Shown here: positions 46,179 to 64,000 of the stretch, in pieces
How the letters are laid out: every line of letters starts with the position of its first letter
Numbering within the stretch: the first letter of the stretch is position 1
Source of the DNA: Meghimatium bilineatum
Lineage: Eukaryota; Mollusca; Gastropoda; Stylommatophora; Philomycidae
NCBI GenBank assembly: GCA_034231615.1
Contig: CM067306.1
Span: 63,040,813 to 63,104,812 of the forward strand
Direction: 5' to 3'
DNA length: 64,000 nucleotides
Position numbers and translations under genes: made by a program
Notes under the pieces: generated by a model
The model's database searches: none
Told to the model about the DNA's origin: nothing
Seen by the model: the letters and a program-made list of their open reading frames with translations, nothing else

Positions 46179-46229
46179 CAACCACACATATTTTAACATT
46201 GGCACATGCTGATGTTAAAATGTTTGTGG
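46179..46229. repeat. Short hairpin-forming inverted repeat
   Basis: accacacatattttaacat and atgttaaaatgtttgtggt, almost perfectly inverted around a 13-bp loop. Confidence 0.6.
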
Positions 46230-46495
46230 TTTTTGGAGAATATACATACACGTGCAACGTGTGTGTGTTTGTTGTTGTTGTCCTTGTGTCGTTAAAATGG
46301 TGTATATTCACAGTAACTTTGAAATATATACGTTGGAAGTCTGAACTAAAATCACATCTTTTAAAGGATTCTGAATGGTCGAAGTGGGAAAGCGTGTTGA
46401 CGCAAGTAGCGAGACGGGTAGGGGCCATCTGAGCGGATCTTGTTCACATCAGTTAGTTCAGTTGTGTGTGTGTTGTTGTCTGTGTGTCGTTCAAA

Positions 46496-46675
46496 TGAGA
46501 CCTATATAAGAAGAAGATCATTTAAAACAGGAACGATATAACCTTAAGTCGCTTGACCTAATTCATAACCACAGGCCCTGATGGTCAGAAGAGCTCAGAT
46601 TAGACTATCTTGTTTTTCTTCAAACAATTCTGTTGAACCTTCAACTTACTTAAGTAAAATCTACCATTTATTATG
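46496..46675 (+). repeat. Dispersed duplicate, pair with 45040-45215
   Basis: Same order and near-identical text as the first copy, 1.45 kb apart in direct orientation. Confidence 0.8.
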
Positions 46676-46679
46676 ATTT

Positions 46680-48360
46680 TTCTTTAACTGCTGTGCCAGG
46701 TAATCAGATCAGGGAAATTGTTATAAAACAAACTTGATTATGCAAGCTGGTCACAGCGACAGGAAATGGAACTTGATATAATTTCCTGCAGAAAACTTAC
46801 CTCAGGTATGTTACTTATATAAAGACGTGCTACATTCTACGCTAGACCTGACTTAAAATATTGAGCAAACAGCTGGAATGTTTACTTAACAGCGAACTAA
46901 TTTTGGCACGTCCATGTGTGAAAGCACTGCTTCACTCGTGGAATTATAGTACATGAATTCTCAATCTCATGAATAGACCGCCCTTCTTTTCTTTATGTCG
47001 CCTCTACCACTTCCCAGTTTATCTTGTTCTGTACGACTAACAAAAGTTGAAATGTAATTTTATGAATGAAAACAAAAACACAAAAAAACGATGTTTCTAT
47101 CAAAAGATCTGTATCAGAATAGGGGGAAAAAGGTATTAACATACACAATGTAATTAAGAAACACACAAACAAAAACTTAATAAGATGTTTTTTCGAAACG
47201 TCTTCGAAGATTTTTTTGTTTCTTAAAATATGTTTGTTTTCGTGGATTCTTTTATTTTTGTAATTCATCGTTTGAATATTCTGCCCTGGTTTTGTATCAA
47301 TTGGTGTCTGTATAGTAATACTTTCTAAGGGGCACTTTCTGATGTTAGCCTGGAAGCTTGTGTAAAACCACTTATTTCTAATGTAATCCAGGATTGGCAT
47401 TGTGTTAGTATTTTGAAGGTTAGAATCTAACCACGGGTAAATGTATATCTGAACCGTCCAGAAAGTAAAAGCAAACTACTGAACGTTTTTACAGTGCCTA
47501 GAATTTTAATGCAGTAAAGAAAAAAATTTGGATTAGTGGGCTATATCCTGAAAAAGGATTGCTACCTTTTTCTGTTACCAACATAACTTTCACTATAAAC
47601 ACATACACTTCTTACCTATTACTAACATAACTTTCACTATAAACACACACACTTCTAACCTATTACAAACAAAATTTTCACTATAAACACGCATACTTTA
47701 TTCCTACACCTTCTTACCTATACAAACTTCCAGCATTCACCCCCCCCCCCCGAGCATTATTTGCGCAATAATCTAAAGATAAACCTGAACTTACAATGCC
47801 TCACCTTTTTCACCTGAACACGTAGACACAATTTTAACCAACCAAGATCTTGTCACGCTCTATAACCCCCCGAGTCCTAGCACTGACATACTTCCATACG
47901 TATCGATACTAAGCTAAACGGCACTCCACCACCGCCTTCACCAGTCACACAAATTAGTTCAGTATCCAAGCTTCAAGATAAAGGCAGCGCAAAACAAATA
48001 AATATCAAGTAAATATCAAATATTTTAAACACAGTGTATCTGTTCAATAGAAATATGATACAATAAAAAACACCGGACAACATGATAAACAAATAAATGA
48101 CAAGAGAGCAACCACAGAACGGCAATCTTACTTTATTATGAACTGGGGCTTGTCAGCGCGGATAGTGGGTGTCTGTCAGGAGTGGAGGACACTTGAAGAT
48201 TTCTTTCAACAGAATAAGATTCGCCAGTAATAATATGTTTTCAATGGCAGTTACGGATAGATTGCGAATGTTTTTCAAGGATATGTTTGGAAACACAAGG
48301 TGTGGTGTTTAAGAACAGGTACTTTTCAGGTAAGAACAACCTGTCTTTTATGTAAATAAT
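46680..48360. other. No gene seen; one weak minus-strand frame and a short repeat
   Basis: A 135-codon minus-strand frame (47400-46993) has one hydrophobic stretch but no recognisable domain, and I do not call it a gene. 47590-47700 holds three degenerate copies of aactttcactataaacacat. Confidence 0.35.
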
Positions 48361-48369
48361 AACTACCTT

Positions 48370-49660
48370 TGAATCTACCTAATACAGTGCATATATACAT
48401 ATTTACATGCCAATCAATTTGCCTAACTACTATCTACATATCTACATATCCACATGCCCACCTACATACTTTCCTGTCTACATGCCCACCTACATACCTT
48501 CCTGTCTACATGCCCACCTACATACCTTCCTGTCTACATGCCCACCTACATACCTTCCTGTCTACATGCATACCTATCTACTTATATACCTACCTAAATG
48601 TTTAGCTATCTACCAAAATCACAATCTACATATCTGCATAGTTACCTACATACACACCTGCCTATCTACCAATACACCTACCAACCTATATTCCTACCTA
48701 TATACGTATCTATCTACTAATATAATAATTTACCTGCCTACTAACACACATATTTACCTACTTATCTACCTATAGACCTATCAACTTACGTACTTATCTT
48801 CACACCTAACTACATACCTACATAACTACAACCAACCTACCTACTTACCTACCTTTTGTTCCTCCACCAAAACTGAAGATGATGACCATTAGTTACATCC
48901 ACTTTATGAAATTAAGTTACAGGTATGCGCTTCACTACAAGTTCCCAGATGTCTAATAAACAATATGTTGGCCGTATAAGGGTTTTGGACAAGCCGGCCG
49001 TGATATGATAACGTTATGATGATGGTGTTTAATCTGGTGCCATACTGCTGTACCTACATACAACTTACCTACCCAATCAACATTTCACTTATGTGTTTAC
49101 CTACTCACCCACATACCTCAATACATACCAATCAATATAACTGTCCATATTCTCATCTATCTACCTACTTATTTACATGACTACCTAACTACATAATTGC
49201 CTGCCAATTAAAATACTTTACAGCATACCACTTGATGATGATAAAATACCTACCTACCTATTTCCCTCCTTCCCTACCTTCCTAACTACCTACCTACCTA
49301 ACTACCTATCTACCTACCTAACTACTTAACTTTATGTCTGTCTACTTGTACGTTTCTACAACGTTTTCCTATCTGTATATCTACCTACCTACATACATAC
49401 ATAGGCATACATCCATCCGTTCGCCAGTCAGTCTATCCATCCATTCACCCACCTACGTACCTACCTACCCGTCAGCCCGTCCGCCCACCCATCAATCCAT
49501 CCACCCGTCCGTCAAACTGTCCGTCCACCCTTCCATCCATCCATTCGTCCGTCCATATGTCCGTCCATCCATCCATCCGTCAATCCATCCATCCGTCAAT
49601 CTATCCGTCCATTCACCCGTCCATCCGGCTATCTGTCAATAAATCTATATTTATATTTAT
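48370..49660. repeat. CTAC/CATC tetranucleotide-derived repeats
   Basis: Degenerate (CTAC)n and (ATCC)n tracts, with four exact 28-bp units of tgcccacctacataccttcc at 48450-48560. 48870-49040 is non-repetitive. Confidence 0.85.
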
Positions 49661-50525
49661 CACTCTTTCTGTTTACCTGTTTGCATGTATTTTTACCAGC
49701 ATAAATACCAACTTGTCTGTATTATGCCTTTCTGTCAATCTATCATATCCGATTTTCCTTCCCTCTGCCTATCTGTCTATACCTTGTCTTGTCTTATCGT
49801 ACTTACCAGCCCAAGTACCTATGTCTGTCTATCTGCTTGTCCTCCGGTACTCTCATATTCTGTTTACTCACTGTAAAATCTGCAGCTGATGACAAATCTG
49901 TCCTGCAAACAATTCTCATTTTGCGAATATCTAGTGCAGTCTAGTGCGTCCATTCGCATAGACGCAGGCAAGTATTAACATACGGTAAATATATTGTACA
50001 TCCCAGAACAAGTTGTCTTAGATACGCGAGACAAGACACTAACAGACAAGCTGTCTAAGACACGCGAGACAAGACACTAACAGACAACCTTTGAGAGCAG
50101 AAATAGATTTCACAGGAAATATAATGTATGTTTCAGTGAAGGAATGCTGAAATTAGAACCAGGCTTGGAACTGATACTAGTCAGATATATTTGTTTCTAC
50201 ATTTTATATAGGATAGTCCTTGTGTCCCCGGAAACTGGAAGAGGAGGAAAAGATGGGGGGAGGGGATTATGACCTGCTCATGTTGTAAAAGACTCCGCCT
50301 GACATCAAGATTGTTTTGGTCCGTCTATTGAACTTAATGCTCAAGGAAGACCTTTCCATTATATTCGTCTTATTTCTGCCATGCCTGATCAGTGGACTGA
50401 AAATCAGGTATACCGACTCTTTGAACATTTCCGTTCATGCTTTGCTGAAAACACCAGAACGTCTTAAGGGATTTGGCTAAACTGATCTGCTTGCAGAATT
50501 AATTTCACCCCAAGGAAGGTTTATG

Positions 50526-50766
50526 TGGTAATGTATTTGTCTTTGGCATTTTTACAGCGAATATCAACATACACCTTCCTTGGGACAGCAATACCAACAT
50601 CAACCGTCCTTGGGACAGCAATACCAACATTAACCCACCATGGGACAGCAATACCAGATTCAACCCTCCTTGGGACAGCCAAGGAAGGTTTATGTTGGTA
50701 ATGGCTGTCCAAAGGAGGGTTTATGTTGGTATTCGCTGTACCATGCCAAAGACAAATACATTACCA
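50526..50766. repeat. Foldback repeat, 24-bp perfect outer arms
   Basis: tggtaatgtatttgtctttg at 50526 is inverted at 50743-50766. The arms extend about 60 bp with mismatches and enclose tandem gggacagcaataccaacat units. Confidence 0.75.
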
Positions 50767-50794
50767 AAACATCATGATGAAGTCAGATGTACGG

Positions 50795-53238
50795 TGCAGA
50801 TATAAATGTCCCCACGAGCTGATGGAGTGTCCAATTAAATGATAAAAAACATGGGAACTGCAGCAAAAGCAAAGTTACTGCAGATCTTCAATACAAGCTG
50901 GACCACAGGTAATGTTCCACAGGCATGGAGGGAAGCAATAGTGATACCACTCCTCACATCAGGAAAAGATGGCAACACAGTCTCCAACTACAGGCCCACC
51001 AGCCTCACTGGCTGTTTACGGCTGCCTCACATTGCAAAACAATGGAACGAATTATCAATCTTAGGATGCAGTGGTACCTTGGAAGTGAAAATCTTCTGGT
51101 ATCGCAGCAAGCAGGCTTCAGTGCTACTCTACCGAAGGTCAGGTAACCTACCTCTCTCAAGAGATTGAGGATGCCTTCCAAGAAAAGAAACTGGTACTAG
51201 CAGCATGGATAGACCTCAGGAAAGCATTTGATAAGTTCTGGAAGGAAGGGCTCCTAAATAAATTGCAAAATTGCAGGGTTAGCTCAAGAATGTACAAATG
51301 GGTAAAAGCATACCTGCATAATAGAAGAGCCAGGGTACAATTAGATGGTCGCAAGAGCAAGAAAGTTCTACTGCGTCATGGAGTCCCCCAAGGAGGAGTC
51401 TTGTCACCCACACTTTTCTTGGTTTACATCAATGACCTAGTTGCTGAACTACCACACGGGATCAAAGTGGCAATGTATGCTGACGACCTGGTGATCTGGT
51501 GCACAGAAGAACATGCAACAGTGGCCACTAAACAAATACAAAGAGCTATCGCTGCCCTAACCTTATGGGCTAATAGATGGTGCGTCAGCATTAACACAGA
51601 TAAGTGCAGCACTACACTTTTTACCCTCTCACCAAAACAAAAAGCTGGTCATATCAAGATAGATGGAGAGCTCTTGAAAGAAGACAAACAACCCACATAC
51701 CTCGGAGTTACTTTTGATGATAAGCTGACATGGAAGCAGCACATAAACAAAGCAACAACAAAAGCCAGGAGGAAGTTAGCTATCCTGAGAAAACTAAGTG
51801 GAACCACATGAGGAGCCAGTGGAAATATACTTAGTAAAGTTTACCAGCAAGGCATAAGACCACACCTGGAATATGGTTCCGCTGCGTGGTGTCCTGCATC
51901 AAACACCACATTACAAGATCTAGATAAAGTGCAAAACCAGGCACTTAGAATAATGTGGGGAGCAATGAAATCAACACCCATAGCAGAGATGCAGAAAATG
52001 GGAAGAATTCAAACACTTGGCGAACGCAGAGACACAAAGGTACTAATTCAAGCAGAAAAGTTCCAGTGTATGCCAAGTCATCCAATGAAGGAACGTTTCC
52101 AAAATCTAGCAATGGGGCGACTGAAAAGAAGCAGCTTTATCCATCAAGCTAAACGACTCCGTAGACAACTTACAGACCTACCTGAAGTTGATAGCCCCTT
52201 AAGGTCTGTACCAGAACAAACCCCGTGGAGTGAAAGCCATGGAATGCCAATATACATTCAGACCCATGTGAAAGGAATACTAAGCGAGGACGAACAGAAC
52301 AGTGTGCAGCGAATGACAGTCACCCTCAGTTTCCTGGATGAGGAATATCCACATGATATATGGGTCAGAGTGTATACAGATGGGTCAGCACAGAATGCTG
52401 TGAGGAATGGAGGTGCAGGTGTATATATAGAATATCAACACAAGCCTAGAGATACAATCAGAACACCGACGGTAAAATTCTGCAATAATTATGATGCAGA
52501 AATCCAGGCAATTAGTGTGGCAGCTAAAAAACTGCTGAACTCCAACTCTGGCCTACAGCCTGTGGTATTCCTGACAGATGCAAGGTCAGTGCTTCAAGCT
52601 CTCCATTCTGGAAAACTAACAGACTTGAAAAAATTACTTAGCGAATTGTCTTACCAGTATAGGGTAACCATGCAGTGGATACCCGCTCACTGTGGAATAC
52701 CAGGGAATGAAAAAGCAGACCAACTGGCTAAGGAAGGTGCTGCCGAAGACCAACCAGATATACCAATCACCTACCATCAGAAAAAACAGATGATCAAGTC
52801 AATAAGAAAGCCACAGACGCCAACACAAGATGACTATCACATTATGAACAGATCAGAGCAAGTTATAATTCTACGTCTCAGAACAGGACACAACCGACTC
52901 CGCAGTCACATGTACACAAAGTTCAAGATTGGCAACACGGTCATGTGTACATGTGGACAGGCAGCACAGAGTGCCAAACATATACTTCAAGAGTGTTCTG
53001 AGCATGAAACGCTGAGGCATACATATTGGCCAGAGGAAACAACACTGGAATCAAAGCTCTATGGGACACTGTATGAACTACAAAAGACAGTGAGTTTTAT
53101 TAAGGAGACAACGCTCCCGGCGGAAATCGCACGGATATCCGTGCTGGTTGCAATGGAGCGAACGCAAAACAAACAAACAATTAAGGAGACAGAATTACAG
53201 ATATAGACATGTTTCAAGTGAACGAAAGAAGAAGAAGA
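50795..53238 (+). mobile_element. LINE with reverse transcriptase and RNase H (I-group-like), 5'-truncated
   Basis: Order: RT N-part (RADGVSN, AWREAIVIPLLTSGKDGN, YRPTSLTG), RT core (AWIDLRKAFDK, GVPQGGVLSPTLF, YADDLVIW), thumb-like region, RNase H (YTDGS at about 52377, NYDAEIQAI, LTDARSV, WIPAHCGIPGNEKADQLAK) and a terminal CxC...H...C knuckle (CTCGQ...HILQEC). RT plus RNase H points to the I group (I/Nimb-like); clade is inference. Breaks: a TAA near 50836, frame changes near 51015 and 51130, and one TGA at 51809-51811 between otherwise continuous 51263-51811 and 51812-53206. Ends in a (GAA)n tail near 53238. No endonuclease domain remains. Confidence 0.88.
53099..53191 (+). mobile_element. 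SINE-like fragment inserted in the LINE, with target-site duplication
   Basis: attaaggagaca at 53099-53110 and 53180-53191 brackets 69 bp (53111-53179) that match the 3' end of the 32211-32340 element and end in acaaacaaaca. The total gain is 81 bp, so the LINE frame stays open through it. Confidence 0.82.
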
Positions 53239-53428
53239 ATACCTGCATATTAGAAGAGTCAGGGTACATTTGGATGGTCGTAAGAGCAAGAAAGTCCTAC
53301 TGCGTCATGGGGTCCCCGGGGAGGAGTCCTGTCACCCACACTTTTTTTTGATTTACATCAATGATCCAGTTTCAGAACTACCACACGGGATCAAAGTGGC
53401 AATGTATGCTGACGACCTGGTGATCTGT
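53239..53428 (+). mobile_element. Second RT fragment of the same LINE family
   Basis: Matches 51309-51500 (tagaagagtcagggtacat, GRKSKKVLLRHGV, GIKVAMYADDLVI). Starts directly after the (GAA)n tail of the first copy and has frame damage at the PQGG motif. Confidence 0.8.
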
Positions 53429-53535
53429 CAGTATTATGTTCAGTCATCTGTCAGAAGAAGATCCATGTTTGTAGAACATTTTTAGGTTCAGTCATCTGTC
53501 AGAAATAGATACATGTGTGTAGAACATTTTTAGCA
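53429..53535. repeat. Tandem duplication just before tetraspan exon 1
   Basis: gttcagtcatctgtcagaa and gtagaacatttttag occur twice, about 57 bp apart. Confidence 0.75.
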
Positions 53536-53555
53536 TTCTGTTTCTTTTCAAACAG

Positions 53556-60546
<6,991 letters not shown>

Positions 60547-60614
60547 TGGTTGTGTTCGTTTTTCGGGAAGTCAGGCCCGTTTGTGAGGAATGAAGAAATT
60601 ACACGAACTGTCGG

Positions 60615-60850
60615 AACACCGTCTGTGCTCAAATGTATTGATAAGCAGAGACTGGAATGGTTCGGTGACTTAATGAGAATGAACCATTATTGTCCATTAT
60701 GAACCATTATGAAAATATAAAAAGCAAGATTCAGTAGAAGACCAAGAAGACGGTGGATTGAAGGAGTTACCACGATTCTGAGACGGTACGATATTACTGC
60801 ATATCAAACGATCAAATGTACCATAGCTAAAAAACCCATCTCAATTCAAT
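60615..60850 (+). mobile_element. LINE C-terminal fragment
   Basis: Encodes DKQRLEWFGDLMRMNHY and, after breaks, RRPRRRWIEGVTTILRRYD. Lies directly 3' of the tetraspan stop, so it may be part of the 3' UTR. Confidence 0.55.
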
Positions 60851-60854
60851 CATG

Positions 60855-61675
60855 CGACGCCTTCCAGTAAAAGCAGAGTAAAGACAATATATTGATATAT
60901 TGACGTTTGTTTCTCATCATTAACTGAAATAAAATGCATGTATTGTAGTTTCAAGAGGAAGAGTGTTCATACATTGTATGTCACAACATAGGTTGTATTA
61001 CAACTTGAACCTGTATCTGGTTATAGCATATATCCTGTTTACGGTATAGCAGAGCGCACCACCATGGCAGGAGACAGATGGTATTGGAGTGTATTGAGAA
61101 TGTGGTATTGGAGCCGTATTTTTCTGTTATCAGTGGCACGGTAAGGATCTGTGAAGTATGCATTGCGCTGACCACCTTTAGTTTTCAAGAATAACTTTGG
61201 TACCAAATTAGTAATGCTATATAGACGAAAAAACTGTATGTAATTTAGAGAAAATACGTCTTAACTAGGAATCGAGCTGGAGAGCAACGGATTTGGAAAT
61301 CTGTGCAGCCACTGAATAACTGCGACATTCAAGCATAAGTTGGAACCAGATACATTTAAGCGTTTTAGAATGAGTAATTATTTTTAATGAGCCTTTGTTT
61401 ATGCTCGGTTTAAAACTGTTCTTGTGTACGCTGTACACACATTTGTATGAGCACCACGGGGAACATCAAGCCACATTCTTAATGGAAGGGATATTAGGAC
61501 TGGACACGTTTTATTTCTAGATCTCACTTTATAATTAATTTGAAATTGATAGTGAAGATTATAATTTATTAGTGGGAAAACCTCAAAAATATTAAAATTA
61601 AAATAATATGTACCAGACAAATAATATGTAAATACGAAATAAAGTTTAGTATGTAAAGTAAATTAACCCATAGCA
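60855..61675. other. No recognisable feature
   Basis: AT-rich sequence with a plus-strand AATAAA-type hexamer near 60930, a possible polyadenylation signal for the tetraspan gene. Confidence 0.35.
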
Positions 61676-61679
61676 TTTA

Positions 61680-61925
61680 TTAATGCCGTAGGGGTGTGAG
61701 ATGTTAGCGATCTCACATTTCAGAGGCTCTGCAAAATGAGGGCGGTAACCTTCTCCTCTCCCTCGCAGTCTTTACTTCCCGGATTAATCCGGTACCCATA
61801 TGAGGCTGGGTCGACCCGGGAGCCGTTGTGATCTGAAAAACATTTCCGCCTCAACTGGGGAATGAACCCATGACCACTCATATGCGAAGCCAGTGAGCTA
61901 ACAACTGCGCTAACGCGGCTCCCAA
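61680..61925 (-). mobile_element. tRNA-derived SINE, family D, well preserved
   Basis: Minus strand: GGGAGCCGCGTTAGCGCAG with an A box, then TGGGTTCATTCCCC as B box, body ending taataaatgctatggg, as at 3011-3240. Confidence 0.72.
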
Positions 61926-62649
61926 AAAATAAAGTATGCAAGTTACTAGACAACTATCAATATAAAATAATCAGAAATATGAATAAAACATAGAACAAAG
62001 AGAATTATTGACATATCGGTCCTATTGGGACCTTTATCAATAAACAAAAACCATTTAAGACAACACAACTATAAAAAATAAACACAGGCAAGACTTTGAC
62101 AATGGTTTCCTTACAATAACCATTGCCAAATGGCGGTTCTGCGTCCTTTCAATTAGGAGTAAATATATTTAGATATTTGTATGTATATGTGAATGTATAA
62201 TTAGGTATTTATGTTTATTCGAATGGAATATATATATATAATATGTTTAGTTGTGTAATTGTATGTTGATGTGTATATATTTTCATGTAAATCTATCCCA
62301 CCCACATGCTATCAATTGTTATTCTTCCTTGCACATTTATATGTTCTCCGTACCTATGTGTAGTCCCCCCTTCCTACGTACTAATTTTTTTCTCTATCCA
62401 TTCCCCTTTTATCTCCCACCCCCTCCCCCCATTCTTGGATTCCTGAACCAGGATGGAGCAATCAACACAACCTTCCAAGACTTCTGTCTATCTTGAGTGA
62501 ATCTTCCTGAGTTTGTTACTGTCATTGATATCTTGCGTCCATCTTTTTCGTGGCCTGTCTCTTGTTTTTCTCTTTAGCATCATTCTCTCCATTAAAGTAG
62601 TTATCAGTATGATTTCTCAAATAAAAATGCAAATTGAACGAAAAATATC

Positions 62650-62825
62650 CACCGATGACGGATGTGTTGAGCCATTAGCACAAATAAAACCGCGACACAA
62701 CGCATTTCTATTTTGTGGATTACATCCTGCTGGAAATCTAGTTAGACCATGGTCCTGCTATAAGATAGATCCAGTGGGGGTTTCAGAATGAATGCTGAAG
62801 AAGAAGAAGAAGAAGAAGAATGAGA
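62650..62825 (+). mobile_element. SINE-like family B, best-preserved copy
   Basis: ggatgtgttgagccattagc, ggattacatcctgctggaaa, tgaatgctgaagaagaag and a (GAA)n tail of about eight units. Confidence 0.72.
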
Positions 62826-63229
62826 AATTATCTATTGCATCTATTGTTTTGGAATACGTAATTAGCCAAGTATGGCAGAGAAATTTAAGATCGCCGAACT
62901 GTATGTGTCTAAGGCACTGCACCCTATTTACCTAGGGCATTTCTAACAGCAAACAATAACAACGTCTGTTTCACCGGTGACCTTGTCTGTTTATTTCAAG
63001 ACGAGCTGGTCAAAACTTAATAAAAGTTTGAAATATAACAACAATAATTAGAAGATAGATGGTTGAGAAATTAGAAGATAGATGGTATAAGGAACACATC
63101 GGTTATATTCTGAATATAATAAAGGAGAACTCATAATCATCATGAATAACACCGCGGTGCATTGGTACATGACAATATGAATGTAATTAAAGAGTTGGAC
63201 AAGATATGTAAGATGTAGGGGTGTATTTC

Positions 63230-64000
63230 TACTTTATTGACTATGGTTAGGTTACTGGATCTGAGAGTGAAGCGTAATTTTTGTACCTATGGTTAGGTTA
63301 CTGGACCTGGGAATGAAAAGTGGTTTTGTGTCTATGGTTAGGTTGCTGGACCTGGGAGTGAAAAGTGGTTTTGCGTCTATGGCTAGGTTACTGGACCTGG
63401 GAGAGAAACATGGTTTTTATTTTTCTATGTCTAGGTTGCTGGACCTGGGAGTAAAGTGTGATTTTATGTCCATAGCTAGGTTACTGGATCTGAGTTTGAA
63501 ACGTGGTTTTCTATCTATGTTTAGTATACAGGACCTGCAAGTAAGCGTGTTTTTTTGGTCTATGTCTAGGTTGCTGGACTTTGGAGTGAAACCTGATTTT
63601 GTGTCCATGGCTAGTTTCTGAACCTAGGTGGGAAGCGTGGTTTTGTGTCTATGGCTAGGTAATTGGACCAGGGAGTGAAAAGTGGTATTGTGTCTATGGC
63701 TAGGTTACTGGATCTGGGAGTGAAAAATGGTTTTATGTCTATGGCTAGTTGCTGGACCTAAGTGGGAAGCGTGGTTTTGTGTCTATGTCTAGGTTACTGG
63801 ACCTGGGAGTGAAAAGTGGTTTTGTGTCTATGGCTAGGTTACTGGATCTGGGAGTGAAAAGTGGTTTTGTGTCTATGGCTAGGTTACTGGATCTGGAAGT
63901 GAAAAGTGGTTTTATATCTATGGTTAGGTTACTGGATCTGGGAGTGAAAAGTGGTTTTATATCTATGGTTAGGTTACTGGACCTGGGAGTGAAGCGTGAT
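63230..64000. repeat. 45-bp minisatellite, about 17 copies, running off the window
   Basis: tatggctaggttactggatc then tgggagtgaaaagtggtttt; the 45-bp length keeps frames open but the peptide is only repeat. Confidence 0.93.

Noticed and set aside
46993-47400. 135-codon minus-strand frame with one hydrophobic segment
   Set aside because: No domain, no splice partner and AT-rich chance-like composition.
63289-63621. 110-codon repetitive frame near the window end
   Set aside because: 45-bp minisatellite unit keeps the frame open; no gene signals.

Overview
The window is animal (metazoan) DNA: intron-rich, AT-rich, dense in minisatellites, with tRNA-derived SINEs, LINE fragments and MITE-like elements. 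Gene content and repeat style suggest a lophotrochozoan, most likely a mollusc; that placement is inference. Three host genes can be reconstructed exon by exon from splice signals and matching phases.

(1) Plus strand, 3.76-16.39 kb: a type I TGF-beta/activin receptor of the ALK4/5/7 (baboon) class. Nine exons carry 498 codons, from the cysteine-rich ectodomain through the transmembrane helix, GS box and full kinase to the stop; only the 5' signal-peptide exon is missing. (2) Minus strand, 37.51-24.10 kb: a five-exon gene whose first exon encodes about 264 residues of glutamine-rich sequence. It is joined in phase to four exons with six EF-hands (495 aa). Genes 1 and 2 converge. (3) Plus strand, 53.56-60.55 kb: a three-exon claudin/PMP22-like tetraspan protein (260 aa) with four PPxY motifs in its cytoplasmic tail.

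Region by region: 0-3.7 kb holds retroelement fragments and a TTAA-flanked piggyBac-like MITE. 3.7-16.4 kb is the receptor, with introns holding minisatellites, SINEs and a second MITE copy. 16.4-24 kb is a 3' flank dominated by tandem arrays (57-bp, 30-bp and telomere-like). 24-37.5 kb is the EF-hand gene, with LINEs and SINEs in its introns. 37.5-50.5 kb is gene-free and holds satellites, LINE clusters and foldback elements. 50.8-53.4 kb is a 5'-truncated RT plus RNase H LINE carrying its own SINE-like insertion. 53.5-60.5 kb is the tetraspan gene, whose long introns are mostly minisatellites. 60.6-64 kb holds SINEs and a 45-bp array running off the end.

The points most worth a second look are: a 52-bp tandem duplication of an exon/intron junction in the receptor, which creates three perfect in-frame 12-nt microexon candidates exactly at the SMAD-selecting L45 loop; the Gln-rich/six-EF-hand architecture; a SINE-like element inside the LINE with target-site duplication that preserves the reading frame; and two foldback elements with telomere-like centres. 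No RNA genes, CRISPR arrays or prokaryotic features were seen.
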